In this document: positions 40,505-49,584 of the stretch, one piece after another | How positions within the stretch are numbered: the stretch's first letter is position 1 | Layout: every line of letters begins with the position of its first letter | Assembly (NCBI RefSeq): GCF_965278975.1 | Contig: NZ_OZ257126.1 | Coordinates: forward strand, 1,240,001 to 1,304,000 | Source: Ferrovibrio sp965278975 | Lineage (GTDB): Bacteria > Pseudomonadota > Alphaproteobacteria > Ferrovibrionales > Ferrovibrionaceae | Reading direction: 5' to 3' | DNA length: 64,000 nucleotides | Program-made: the position numbers and the translations under genes | The notes under the pieces: model-generated | The model's input: the letters and a program-made list of their open reading frames with translations, nothing else | Told to the model about the DNA's origin: nothing | Databases searched by the model: none

Positions 40505-42118
40505 ATGCATCACATCAACCGGCGTGAACTGATTCTGGGCGGTACCGCCCTTGGCGTACTGGCCCCGGCGGGCATGGCGCTCGCTCAAACGCTGGCACAA
40601 GCCACCGTGGTGCCCGGCACCCTCACGCTCGGCACCAAGCTGGAGCTGAACACCCTCGATCCGCATTTCTTCAACGGCTTCCCGCAAGGCTCCAGCCACA
40701 GCCTGATCTTCGATTCGCTGATGACCCTGGACAACAGCCTGCGGGTGCAGCCGGGCCTCGCCACCGGCTACAAGCTGGTGAGCGAACTGGTGTGGGAATT
40801 CACGCTGCGCCGCGATGTGAAGTATCACAATGGCGCCGCCTTCACCGCCGCCGATGTGGTGGCGACCTATAATCGCGTGCCGAATGTGCCGAACAGCCCG
40901 AACCTGTTCAGCCAGTTCACCAAGTCCATCGACCGCATGGAGGTGGTGAACGACCACCTGATCCGCTTCCACACCAAGGAGCCGAATCCGACCCTGCCCG
41001 CCGATCTTTCGCGTGTGTTCATCATTCCGGCCGCGCTGGCCAATGCCACCACGGCGGATTTCAACACCGGCGCTGCCTTCTGCGTCGGCACCGGGCCGTA
41101 CAAGGTGGTGGAATGGGTGAATGGCGACCGCCTGGTGCTGGAAGCCAATCCGGCCTATTGGGGCGGCAAGCCGGCCTGGGGCAAGGTGGTCGAGAAGGTG
41201 ATCAAGAGCGATCCAACCCGCATCGCCAACCTGCTCGCCGGCCAGGTGGATGCCATCGACGAAGTGCCGCCGGGCGATATTCCGCGCCTGCGCGACGATC
41301 CCCGCTACGCCATGTATAGCGGCCCGAGTTCAGTGGTGCATTACATCGCGCTGGATTCCGACCGCGACGACAGCCCGTTCATCTCGGCCAAGGACGGCCA
41401 GCCGCCGCTGAAGGGTAACCCGCTGAAGGACAAGCGGGTGCGCCGTGCGCTCTCGCTCGCCATCAACCGCGAATTGATGGCGAGCCGCCTGATGGATGGC
41501 TCGGTATCGCCGGCCTCGCAATTCATGCCCTCGAGCTTTGAAGGCACCAGCCAGAAGCTCAAGCCGCATGCCTTCGATCCGGACCAGGCGAAGAAGCTGC
41601 TGGCGGAGGCCGGCTATCCCGATGGCTTCAAGATCACGCTGCATGCCACCAACGACCGCTATCCGAAGGACCGCGACATCGCCCAGGCCATCGGCCAGAC
41701 CTGGACCCGGCTTGGCCTGCAGGTGGCCATCGAAGCCGTGCCCGGCACGGTATTCTTCGGCCAGGCCAGCACGCAGAAATATTCCGCCTTCATCGCGCAA
41801 TACGGCACCGAGGAAGCCCTGATCGGCCCGCGCGCCCTGATCCACACCGTCGATCCGGCGCGCGGCATGGGCACCGCCAACCGCACCAAGCATTCCAACC
41901 CGGCCATCGACGCGGTGATCCAGAAGGCGGCGATTGAAATGGATCCGGCCAAGCGTACCGCGATGACCCAGCAGGCGCTGGAACTCACCATCGAGGAACA
42001 GGCCTTCATTCCGGTCTTCCACCCGAACTGGCAATTCGCCGCGCGCAAGGAATTGACGGTGGAAAGCAGCCCGCTGCGCCGTTTCAACGCCCTGATGGTG
42101 TCGCAGAAGAAGGCTTAA
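40505..42118 (+). CDS. ABC transporter substrate-binding protein, family 5 (peptide/opine type)
   Basis: 537 aa. The ATG at 40505 has GGAGGGGG upstream. The N-terminus NRRELILGG...LAPAGMALAQ resembles a Tat signal (twin arginine). The family-5 fold shows LNTLDPHFFNGFPQ, WEFTLRRDVKYHNGAAFTAA, GTGPYKVVEWVNGD and DKRVRRALSLAINRE. Peptides, opines or other oligomers are possible ligands. No permease genes follow, so the rest of the transporter lies elsewhere. Divergent from the M81 peptidase gene. Confidence 0.9.
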   Translation: MHHINRRELILGGTALGVLAPAGMALAQTLAQATVVPGTLTLGTKLELNTLDPHFFNGFPQGSSHSLIFDSLMTLDNSLRVQPGLATGYKLVSELVWEFTLRRDVKYHNGAAFTAADVVATYNRVPNVPNSPNLFSQFTKSIDRMEVVNDHLIRFHTKEPNPTLPADLSRVFIIPAALANATTADFNTGAAFCVGTGPYKVVEWVNGDRLVLEANPAYWGGKPAWGKVVEKVIKSDPTRIANLLAGQVDAIDEVPPGDIPRLRDDPRYAMYSGPSSVVHYIALDSDRDDSPFISAKDGQPPLKGNPLKDKRVRRALSLAINRELMASRLMDGSVSPASQFMPSSFEGTSQKLKPHAFDPDQAKKLLAEAGYPDGFKITLHATNDRYPKDRDIAQAIGQTWTRLGLQVAIEAVPGTVFFGQASTQKYSAFIAQYGTEEALIGPRALIHTVDPARGMGTANRTKHSNPAIDAVIQKAAIEMDPAKRTAMTQQALELTIEEQAFIPVFHPNWQFAARKELTVESSPLRRFNALMVSQKKA

Positions 42119-42158
42119 GCCCAAAAACCCAGTCCCCAAAAAAATAGAGGAACATCCG

Positions 42159-42977
42159 ATGTTGCGCCGCTTAATGCTCTGGTGCCTGGCCATTGGCCTG
42201 GCGCTGCCCTTCACCACTGCCTCGTCCTTTGCCGCCGAAACCGTCGGCGTGTTGCTGCTGCATGGCAAGAATCCGGGCAGCCCGCAGAATCCCGGCCTGC
42301 AATCGATCCGCACCAAGCTGGAAGCCGATGGCATGCGCGTGCGCGTGCCGGACATGCCGTGGTCAGGCAATCGCTATATCGATGGCGACTGGGCCAAGGC
42401 GATGGGCGAGATCAAGAGCAACCTGGATGCGCTGCGCTCTGCCGGCGCCACGAAAATAGTGGTGCTGGGCCATTCCATCGGCTGCGCCGGGGCACTGAGC
42501 TACGCCGCGACACGCGGCGGCGTCGATGCCCTGGTGCTGATGGCGCCGGGCCATGTGCCTTACTATTACTATAATGCACAGCAGCAGGGGCCGAACGGCG
42601 CCGTGCGCGCCAGCATCGATGAAGCCCGCGCCCTGGTGGCCGCCGGACAGGGCGATACCAAGCGCGACTTCAAGGACAACAACCAGGGCAAGGCACTCTC
42701 GGTGCGCCTCACCGCCGCGCAATACTTGAGCTATTTCGATCCGAACGGCGAAGCCGAGATGGGTGAGATGGCGAAGAAAGTACCGGCCGGCACGCCGACG
42801 CTGCTGATCATCGGCGACGACGATCCGCTGACCACGGTGGCCAAGAGCTACATCTTCGACCGCCTGCCGCCAAACCCGAAGAGCGTCTATCAGACGATCA
42901 AGGGCACCCATGTCAGCGTGCTGCAATCCTCCCGCGACGAAATTGCCACCTGGATCAAGCAGGCCTTGGCGAATTAG
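42159..42977 (+). CDS. Exported alpha/beta hydrolase
   Basis: 272 aa with a signal peptide (LPFTTASSFAAE, about residue 26). The nucleophile elbow GHSIGC, Asp in IIGDDDPLTTVA and His in KGTHVSVLQSS form the triad. It starts 40 bp after the peptide-binding protein gene and probably shares its transcript. The substrate is unknown; a periplasmic esterase or peptidase is plausible. Confidence 0.82.
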   Translation: MLRRLMLWCLAIGLALPFTTASSFAAETVGVLLLHGKNPGSPQNPGLQSIRTKLEADGMRVRVPDMPWSGNRYIDGDWAKAMGEIKSNLDALRSAGATKIVVLGHSIGCAGALSYAATRGGVDALVLMAPGHVPYYYYNAQQQGPNGAVRASIDEARALVAAGQGDTKRDFKDNNQGKALSVRLTAAQYLSYFDPNGEAEMGEMAKKVPAGTPTLLIIGDDDPLTTVAKSYIFDRLPPNPKSVYQTIKGTHVSVLQSSRDEIATWIKQALAN

Positions 42978-43017
42978 GCAACGCGATACTCAGCGCAGGA
43001 CAGTGCACTCTTTTCCC

Positions 43018-43129
43018 GTCATGGCCCGCGAAGGCGGGCCATCCACGAGTTTCCTCTTAATCCTGTCATACCCGCGCATGCGGGTATCCCATTTCAGTTT
43101 AATGGGACCCTCGCTTTCGCGAGGGTGAC
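43018..43129. repeat. Composite palindromic repeat, copy 3 with an extra GTCATGGCCCG hairpin
   Basis: It starts with a separate hairpin GTCATGGCCCGCGAAGG/GGGCCATCCA (43018-43046), a variant unit also seen at about 59746. The simple-form unit (43065-43129) follows. The copy lies between the exported hydrolase and the convergent FAD monooxygenase gene. Confidence 0.85.
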
Positions 43130-43168
43130 AAGGAATAAGACCCCATCAACCGTTGCATTCCCGCACGC

Positions 43169-44338
43169 TCAAGCCGCGCCAAAACCGTAAAGCCAGTCGA
43201 GGCTGTTGTAGAAATCCACCGGCGTCTTGGCGCCGAGCCAGGCGTTGCGTGCCAGGCGGCGCGCGGCATCGGGGTGATAGACATATTCCCCCATGGCACG
43301 CGAGGCCAATTGCAGCCGCGTGGTGCGCGGCAGCCGTTCCTGGCGATAGGCTTCAAGGCCAGTTGAAAGATCATTACCGGCCTGTTCAAGTGCCCGGCCA
43401 AGGCAGACCGCGTCTTCCATCGCCATGCAGGCGCCCTGGGCCATGTATTGCAGCATCGGATGCGCGGCATCACCGAGCAAGGCGACACGGCCATCGATCC
43501 AGGTTTCCTGCGGCTCGCGGTCGCACAGCACCCAGCGTTTCCAGCTTTCGGCGGCGTGGATGATGCGCTGTGGCCGCGCCGCGACATGGGCGAAGCTCTG
43601 GCGCACCAGCTCGGTCGGCACCGGCTCGCCGGCCACGGCTTCCCTGGCATCGGTATGCACCGTGGCAACGAGGTTGAACACCTTCCAGCCTTGCAGCGGG
43701 TAATGCACGATATGGCATTTCGGCCCGGCCCACAGCGTGGCGGCATTCCAGCGCAGTTCTTCCGGCATCTGTTCGGTGGGAATCACCGAGCGATACGTCG
43801 TGTGGCCCGAAACCACCGGCTCGCCATCGCCGACCAGCCGCGCCCGCACCGCTGAGCGCAGGCCATCGGCGCCGATCAGCGCCCGGGCTTCCAGCCGCTC
43901 GCCGCCTTGCGTGAGGGCAACGACACCGCTGCCGGTGTTTTCATAATCGACCACGCGGCAGGCTGTGCGCAGGACAACGCGTTCATGCGCACGGCAGCCT
44001 TCCAGCAGCACACCATGCAGATCGGCGCGGTGGATCACGGCATAGGGGTTGCGGTAGCGTTCGCGGAAAGGCTCATCCAGCGGAATGGTGCAGACGCGTT
44101 CATCGGAGACCGCATCCATCAGCACCAGGCCATCGACATAGACCGCCTTGGCCCGCGCCGCCGGACCGACGCCCAGATGATCCAGCGCATGAAAGGCATT
44201 CGGCCCGATCTGGATGCCGGCACCGATCTCGCCCAGGCTGGAAGCCTGCTCCAGCACGGTGACCGCGAAGCCCTTGTTGGCCAGCGCCAGGGCCGCCGCC
44301 AGGCCGCCGATGCCGCCGCCCGCCACCAGGATTGTCAT
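43169..44338 (-). CDS. FAD-dependent aromatic monooxygenase (3-hydroxybenzoate 6-hydroxylase-like)
   Basis: 389 aa. The dinucleotide motif ILVAGGGIGGLAAALALA, the DG motif ALIGADGLRSAVR and GDAAHPMLQYMAQGACMAME identify a class A flavoprotein hydroxylase. TILWAGPKCHIVHYPL-like residues (ATLWAGPKCHIVHYPLQGWK) are typical of the 3-hydroxybenzoate 6-hydroxylase/salicylate hydroxylase branch. The aromatic substrate is not certain. There are no ring-cleavage genes adjacent. Confidence 0.85.
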   Translation of the reverse strand: MTILVAGGGIGGLAAALALANKGFAVTVLEQASSLGEIGAGIQIGPNAFHALDHLGVGPAARAKAVYVDGLVLMDAVSDERVCTIPLDEPFRERYRNPYAVIHRADLHGVLLEGCRAHERVVLRTACRVVDYENTGSGVVALTQGGERLEARALIGADGLRSAVRARLVGDGEPVVSGHTTYRSVIPTEQMPEELRWNAATLWAGPKCHIVHYPLQGWKVFNLVATVHTDAREAVAGEPVPTELVRQSFAHVAARPQRIIHAAESWKRWVLCDREPQETWIDGRVALLGDAAHPMLQYMAQGACMAMEDAVCLGRALEQAGNDLSTGLEAYRQERLPRTTRLQLASRAMGEYVYHPDAARRLARNAWLGAKTPVDFYNSLDWLYGFGAA

Positions 44339-44379
44339 GCCTGTTTGTCTCCCCCGGACCGATTGTCTTTTTTTATGCC

Positions 44380-44514
44380 GTCACCCTCGCGAAAGCGAGG
44401 GTCCCATTGCAAAGGAAATCAAAGGCGGCGCCCCCCGCAAACACCCCATCATACCCGCGAAAGCGGGTATCCCATTCTACAGTTAAATGGGACCCTCGCT
44501 TTCGCGAGGGTGAC
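44380..44514. repeat. Composite palindromic repeat, copy 4 (two units)
   Basis: A GTCACCCTCGCGAAAGCG half unit at 44380-44407 is followed about 45 bp later by a complete simple-form unit (about 44449-44514). It lies between the monooxygenase gene and the start of the next gene's 3' end. Confidence 0.88.
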
Positions 44515-44532
44515 GGGAATTTATGGAGAGCA

Positions 44533-45717
44533 TCAACCGGTGATGAAGCCGCTGTCATCGCCGCCATCGGCTTCCTCGCCTGCCGGACGCTCGGGCATGG
44601 CGAACACGGCGCGCTGGGCGGCGATGATTTCGGAGAGATGCACGAACTGGAAACGCCGGGTCTTGAGCCGCTCGATATAGGAATCGATCACGCTGAGCGC
44701 ATGTTCGATCTTCGAGATATTCTCGCCGAGCTGCCAGAATTTCTCATTTGCGGTGATCAGGAATTCCACGAAGTCGCTTGAGCCGGTCTGGTGCACGAAC
44801 AGCTTGTCGAAGCTGTCGTTATACTGCTTCAGCAGCGAATGGATGATGCGCGTGGCATAAACCAGGCCCTTGGCGACGCCATCGCGGTCTGAATCGAAAT
44901 CCTTGCGCAGGTCCTTCGGCACATAATCCACCGGCTCGCTTTCCGAGGCGAGCCAGGTCACCAGGTCCATCAGCCGCTGCTTGATGCGGGCATATTCATA
45001 TTCGAAATAGGAAATGCCCTTCCAGCCGTAGAACACCTCGAAGGTACGGTCATGCGGAATCGAGAAGGCACGCGCGATATCCTTCAATGCATCGATATCA
45101 TCGAGGAACCACAGCTTATGGGTCAGCTTCTCGACGCGGCCTTCGCGGTCCGGCGCGTTAGGCGGAATCAGCGTCTGCACCATCTTGTCGAAACGCTGGT
45201 TGATGAAGCTGCGCACCGCCTCGTATTCCTGCGGCGTGATGGCGAAATAGCCGTCATCGGCCTGGATGCCCTTGCTCTGCAGCCGGTCCTTCACCAGGAA
45301 CGGGGCGTAGGACGGGATCGAGCAGAATACATCGATGATCGCCTGGTCGCGGATGCGGCGCGGATCGTCATGGGTCTCCGACAGCAGGCCGGCATCCTGC
45401 AAGGCACGCCAGCCGCCACGCATCTTCGGCATGTAGGACACCGCGCCGTCGCCAAGCTGCTCCGGGTTATAGGGGATCACGATCTTGGTTTCGGTGTAGT
45501 TGCCGAGCGAAAAATCGGACACCCGCGTCGTGGTTTCCTTGACCACGAAACAGCGGTTCAGCCGCGCATTGGCGAACAGCAATTGCGGCGGTGCCGCCTC
45601 GGCGCCCGGCTGGGGCTGCTGCGCGGTTTCCAGGGCGCGCGTGAACAGCAGCGTGGCATAGACACGCGAGGTGCTCGAATTCAGCGTCGAGAGGAATTTT
45701 TCTTTCGCGTTATCCAT
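44533..45717 (-). CDS. Uncharacterised 394-residue protein
   Basis: 394 aa from the ATG at 45717. No signal peptide or membrane segment, and mainly helical with mixed charge. FVVKETTTRVSDFSLGNYTE and IVIPYNPEQLGDGAVSYMPK look strand-rich; WKGISYFEYEYARIKQRLMD and VEFLITANEKFWQLGENISK look helical and coiled. I do not recognise any family. It stands alone, with a divergent small membrane protein upstream. Codon use resembles its neighbours, so recent transfer is not obvious. Confidence 0.65.
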   Translation of the reverse strand: MDNAKEKFLSTLNSSTSRVYATLLFTRALETAQQPQPGAEAAPPQLLFANARLNRCFVVKETTTRVSDFSLGNYTETKIVIPYNPEQLGDGAVSYMPKMRGGWRALQDAGLLSETHDDPRRIRDQAIIDVFCSIPSYAPFLVKDRLQSKGIQADDGYFAITPQEYEAVRSFINQRFDKMVQTLIPPNAPDREGRVEKLTHKLWFLDDIDALKDIARAFSIPHDRTFEVFYGWKGISYFEYEYARIKQRLMDLVTWLASESEPVDYVPKDLRKDFDSDRDGVAKGLVYATRIIHSLLKQYNDSFDKLFVHQTGSSDFVEFLITANEKFWQLGENISKIEHALSVIDSYIERLKTRRFQFVHLSEIIAAQRAVFAMPERPAGEEADGGDDSGFITG

Positions 45718-45848
45718 CGGCGCGCAGTCTAGCCAAGCCGGCATGGGCGGGAAAGCCGCCGGGCCAGGCCGGGCCCGACCTGTCCCAATCCGACTCAATT
45801 GCACTTCCTGCTTGCCCGCGCCTTCGCCGGGAGATAAGCCTAGAGACA

Positions 45849-46397
45849 ATGTTCGACAGCCTGCGCGCGATACTCAGCCATACCCCGCTCTGGGTCTTTG
45901 CCCTGTTCGCGGTACTGGTCTTCCTTGGCATCCGCCGCATGCGGCCTCGGCCGCTGAAACTCGGGCAGCTGCTGCTCGGGCCGCTGATCCTCGCCACCGT
46001 AACCCTGCCCTCGGTGATCCAGCGCGCGCTGCATCCGCCGGCTGGCGCCGAGGACCTGACGGTCTGGATGCCGGCGGTATGGGCGCTGGCCTGCGCGGCC
46101 GGCGCCATCATCGGCGGCAAGGCGGTGCACCGGCTGGGCGTTACCCGCATTCCCGGCAGCGACAAGCTGATGCTGGAAGGCAGCATCTGGCCGCTGGCGA
46201 TCTATGTATTCAGTTTCTCGGCCAAGTATTTCTTCGCCGTCAGCTTCGCGCGCAACCCGGCGCTGCTGCGCGACCATATCTATCTGCTGGCGGAAGCCGG
46301 ACTGGGCGGCCTGCTGGCCGGCGTGATGCTGGGCCGTGTGCTGCTGCTGGTACTGAAACGGCGCGCCGCCCGTTCCGGCGGCGCGCCGCTGATCTAA
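45849..46397 (+). CDS. Small membrane protein, DUF6622-like
   Basis: 182 aa with about five membrane helices. The N-terminus MFDSLRAILSHTPLWVFALF and the RRMRPRPL turn after helix 1 match my memory of DUF6622, but this is not certain. The function is unknown. Divergent from the 394-residue protein; followed by a composite repeat. Confidence 0.72.
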   Translation: MFDSLRAILSHTPLWVFALFAVLVFLGIRRMRPRPLKLGQLLLGPLILATVTLPSVIQRALHPPAGAEDLTVWMPAVWALACAAGAIIGGKAVHRLGVTRIPGSDKLMLEGSIWPLAIYVFSFSAKYFFAVSFARNPALLRDHIYLLAEAGLGGLLAGVMLGRVLLLVLKRRAARSGGAPLI

Positions 46398-46419
46398 AAA
46401 AGACAAGCCCCGCTACCGC

Positions 46420-46529
46420 GTCATACTCGCGAAAGCGAGTATCCCATTTGAAATGGGACCCTCTGTAAGCGCGCGAACGCTAAAGGCGTTCGTGGGCGCA
46501 CAGGCCCGAAGGGCTGGCGCGAGGGTGAC
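46420..46529. repeat. Composite palindromic repeat, copy 5 (with nested module)
   Basis: The left hairpin GTCATACTCGCGAAAGCG and the centre ATCCCATTTGAAATGGGA are intact. The right hairpin is interrupted after GACCCTC by the nested module (46463-46516) and resumes with GCGCGAGGGTGAC. Comparison with the simple form shows the module occupying the hairpin loop. Confidence 0.88.
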
Positions 46530-46550
46530 AAAGAAAAGTAGCGTCACCCC

Positions 46551-48719
46551 TTAAAGCCGGAAGAAACCGACCGCCGTGGCGAGCTGGTCGGCCTGGCCGG
46601 CCAGCGACTGCGCCGAGGCATTGGTCTGTTCCACCAAGGCGCCGTTGCGTTGCGTCATCTCGTCCATGTTGCCGACGGCGACATTGACTTCCTCCAGCCC
46701 GGTCGACTGCTCGGCCGAGGCGGCGGCGATTTCGGCGACGATATCCGACACCTTCTTGATCGCGGCAACGATCTCGTCCAGCGACTGGCCGGTCTGGTTG
46801 ACCAGGGCCGCGCCGCTGCGCACCTGATTGTTGGAATCGGCGATCAGGCTCTTGATTTCCTTCGACGCGCTGGCCGAACGCTGCGCCAGGCTGCGCACTT
46901 CCTGCGCCACGACAGCAAATCCTTTGCCGGCTTCGCCGGCACGGGCTGCTTCAACGGATGCATTCAGCGCCAGCAGGTTGGTCTGGAAGGCGATTTCGTC
47001 GATCAGGCTCATGATCTCGGAAATCTTGCGCGCGCTCTCCTCGATGCGGGCCACCGCCGCCACCGCCTGCTGCACCACGCTGCCGCCCCGGTTGGCGGTA
47101 TCGCGCGCCGCCTGGCTCAGCTGGTTGGCGGCCTGGGCGTTATCGGCATTCTGCTTCACCGTGGCGGTAATCTCATGCATGCTTGCCGCGGTCTCTTCCA
47201 GGCTTGCCGCCTGCTGTTCGGTGCGGCCGGCCAGATCATGGCTGCCGGCGGAAATTTCATGCGCCGCATCGCGCACCGCATGGGTGGCGGTGCCAAGCTG
47301 CTGCACGATCTCGGTCAGCTTGGTTGCCATGCGGTTGGCATCCTGCTGCAATTCTGCGAACACGCCCTGATGCTCGCCTTTCATGCGCGCACCAAGATTG
47401 CCGTCGGCCAACTGGCCCAGCACCGTCGATAGCTCGCGCAATGCACCATCCGTGGTGGCGACCAGGCGGTTCACGCCATCGCCCAGGGTTTTCATCACGC
47501 CATCGAATTCCGCCGTATCGATGCGCCGGGTCAGGTCGCCGCTGGCGGCTGCCTGCACCACCTGGCCCATGGCGCGGTCGAGCATCGCTTCCTGCTCGCG
47601 CCGTTCGGTCTCGAAGGCGGCACGCTGGCTTTCCTGCTCGGCGGCAAGACGGCGGTTCTCCTGCGCATTGCGCTTGAACACACCGAGCGCCGCCGCCATG
47701 CGGCCGATTTCATCGGCGCGGCCTTCGGCGGGAATGGCGGTTTCCAGCGCACCATCGGCGATCTGCTGCATGGCGCCGGTCACCGCCACGATCGGCCGGC
47801 TGATGCCGCGCGCCAGCAGCACCGCCAGCACCGCAACGAGCGCCAGGGTGGCCACCGCGATGCCCAGCAAGACGATCAGATCGCGCCGCGTCTCGGCGGC
47901 CTGGGCGCTGATATCGGCGATGATCTCCACCACTGCCACCGGCTTGCCGGAGAAATTGTTCATCGGCGCGGTGAGCAAAGCCAGTTCGGTGGCGCCGCGC
48001 TTGGCGCGGCCGAGCCGCACTTCGCCGGCCATCGCCGCCTTGAGATCGGCAGGCTCCACCACATCAAGCTTCTGGGTCGCGGCATAGAGCTTGAAGTTAT
48101 CGCCATCGGGCAGGTAGATCGCCACTTCGATGCGGCTGCGCGCCTTCATGCGCTTGACGAAATCTTCGCCCAGCACGGTTCCGGTATCGACAATGCCGAG
48201 CAGCTTGCCATCCAGCCGCATCGGCACGCTGGAGAAGATCGAGAGGTTGTCGCGGCCCGGCTCGATGCCGCCATGGGTGCGGCCGGTGTCGATGGCGGCC
48301 TTCACGGTCTGGCGCCGCGCCAGCACATTGTCGCCAAAGGCCGTGGGATTATGCGACCGCATGAACGCCACGCCGTCCGGCGACTGGATGGTGATCAGGC
48401 CGATGCCCTGGCGTTCGGTGAGGAATTTCATCGTTTCGGCCAGCAGCGCCAGCGTTGCCGGACGATCGCCGCGCGCCACCGCTTCCTGCACCGGACGCAG
48501 GCCGGCAACAGAGTTGCTCACGGCTTCGAGCGTCCGCTGCTCCTGCGCCACGCCATCCTGCACATCGCCATAGTAATCCCGCATCTGCTGGTCGATATCC
48601 TCCTGCGCCCCACGCAGGTTGTCGGCCACCATATAGGCGGCAACAATTAAGATACCGAGGAAGGTGGCGGCGAGCATGGCGGCGACGATGCGCGCACCAA
48701 TGGAGCGTTGCAGGATCAT
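46551..48719 (-). CDS. Methyl-accepting chemotaxis protein
   Basis: 722 aa. TM1 (residues 10-30), a Cache-type periplasmic sensor (about 35-275, with FLTERQGIGLITIQSPDGVA and RSRIEVAIYLPDGDNF) and TM2 (about 283-305) are followed by HAMP (ARGISRPIVAVTGAMQQIAD), a second HAMP-like region near 415-465 and a signalling hairpin with GKGFAVVAQEVRSLAQRS. No C-terminal NWETF-type CheR tether is seen. The ligand is unknown. No flagellar or che genes are adjacent. Confidence 0.93.
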   Translation of the reverse strand: MILQRSIGARIVAAMLAATFLGILIVAAYMVADNLRGAQEDIDQQMRDYYGDVQDGVAQEQRTLEAVSNSVAGLRPVQEAVARGDRPATLALLAETMKFLTERQGIGLITIQSPDGVAFMRSHNPTAFGDNVLARRQTVKAAIDTGRTHGGIEPGRDNLSIFSSVPMRLDGKLLGIVDTGTVLGEDFVKRMKARSRIEVAIYLPDGDNFKLYAATQKLDVVEPADLKAAMAGEVRLGRAKRGATELALLTAPMNNFSGKPVAVVEIIADISAQAAETRRDLIVLLGIAVATLALVAVLAVLLARGISRPIVAVTGAMQQIADGALETAIPAEGRADEIGRMAAALGVFKRNAQENRRLAAEQESQRAAFETERREQEAMLDRAMGQVVQAAASGDLTRRIDTAEFDGVMKTLGDGVNRLVATTDGALRELSTVLGQLADGNLGARMKGEHQGVFAELQQDANRMATKLTEIVQQLGTATHAVRDAAHEISAGSHDLAGRTEQQAASLEETAASMHEITATVKQNADNAQAANQLSQAARDTANRGGSVVQQAVAAVARIEESARKISEIMSLIDEIAFQTNLLALNASVEAARAGEAGKGFAVVAQEVRSLAQRSASASKEIKSLIADSNNQVRSGAALVNQTGQSLDEIVAAIKKVSDIVAEIAAASAEQSTGLEEVNVAVGNMDEMTQRNGALVEQTNASAQSLAGQADQLATAVGFFRL

Positions 48720-48826
48720 GGCGAATCTCCCCAGGTCCGATTTTTTATCGGCCTGACTATCTATGGGGCAAGCAGTGAGCCAGGATCATCGTTTAGGTGG
48801 CGGAAATTCGCAAGGCTGCCACCCGG

Positions 48827-49528
48827 TCAATGCACCCGCAGGCGGCGGTTCGGACGCGCACCACCGACCGCAGAGTCGCAGGCGACGTATTCCGTCAAAT
48901 TCCGGTTGTAGCACAGGCGTACCTCACTTAAGGCGCCGTCCTTCACAATCACCGCGATATGCTCGCGTTGCAAACCGGCATTGGCGGCCTGCATCGCCTT
49001 GACCAGATCACCGGCCTGCTGTTCGCCGCGCTCTAGATCCGGCAGCACCAGCCGGCCCATCAGCCGTTCGATGGCGGCAAAATAACCTGGCGCATCAAGG
49101 CCGCTGCAGGTGCCATGCTTCGCCCATTCGCAATTCATCAGTATGCTGCTGGGCTGCTGGCAAAGATGGCGGCGCAGCACGGCATCCGGCAGCGCCTCGC
49201 TCCGCTGGCAATATTGCGGCCAGGCCGGTTCCCCTTTGGCCATATCGCGATATTGCGGCCACAGCCCATGCACAATGAAGCTGAAGCTGTTATCGGCGCA
49301 TTGCAGCCGGTTGGTACGCGCGCGGCCGCTGTCGGCGCAGAAGGCAGGCGACCAGCTTAAGCTGAGCACATAATAGTCGAACTGGCCCGGCTTGCCGCGC
49401 GCCGGACCCTGGGTGGCGCAGGCGCGGCTTTCCAGGCGCTCGGGCAGGCGGCAGCTTTGCGCCCTTGCCGGAAACGTGGTGCCAAGCAAGACCAGGCCAA
49501 GCAGAAGGGCGACAAGCGGGCGGATCAT
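48827..49528 (-). CDS. Periplasmic ribonuclease T2 family protein
   Basis: 233 aa with a signal peptide (TTFPARAQS, about residue 24). The two active-site segments are FIVHGLWPQY (CAS I) and MNCEWAKHGTCSG (CAS II), both with their catalytic His. Several cysteines suggest disulfides. RNase T2 degrades RNA through 2',3'-cyclic intermediates, here probably for nutrient scavenging. Divergent from nth across 56 bp. Confidence 0.93.
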   Translation of the reverse strand: MIRPLVALLLGLVLLGTTFPARAQSCRLPERLESRACATQGPARGKPGQFDYYVLSLSWSPAFCADSGRARTNRLQCADNSFSFIVHGLWPQYRDMAKGEPAWPQYCQRSEALPDAVLRRHLCQQPSSILMNCEWAKHGTCSGLDAPGYFAAIERLMGRLVLPDLERGEQQAGDLVKAMQAANAGLQREHIAVIVKDGALSEVRLCYNRNLTEYVACDSAVGGARPNRRLRVH

Positions 49529-49584
49529 GCGCTACAAGATCAGGGAGTATGCTCCAGCCCGCAAGCCCCGCCCCCTTCATTCTT

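Noticed and set aside
36893..42118. Complete ABC transporter operons for the two binding proteins in this region
   Set aside because: No permease or ATPase genes are adjacent to either one, so only the binding proteins are reported.
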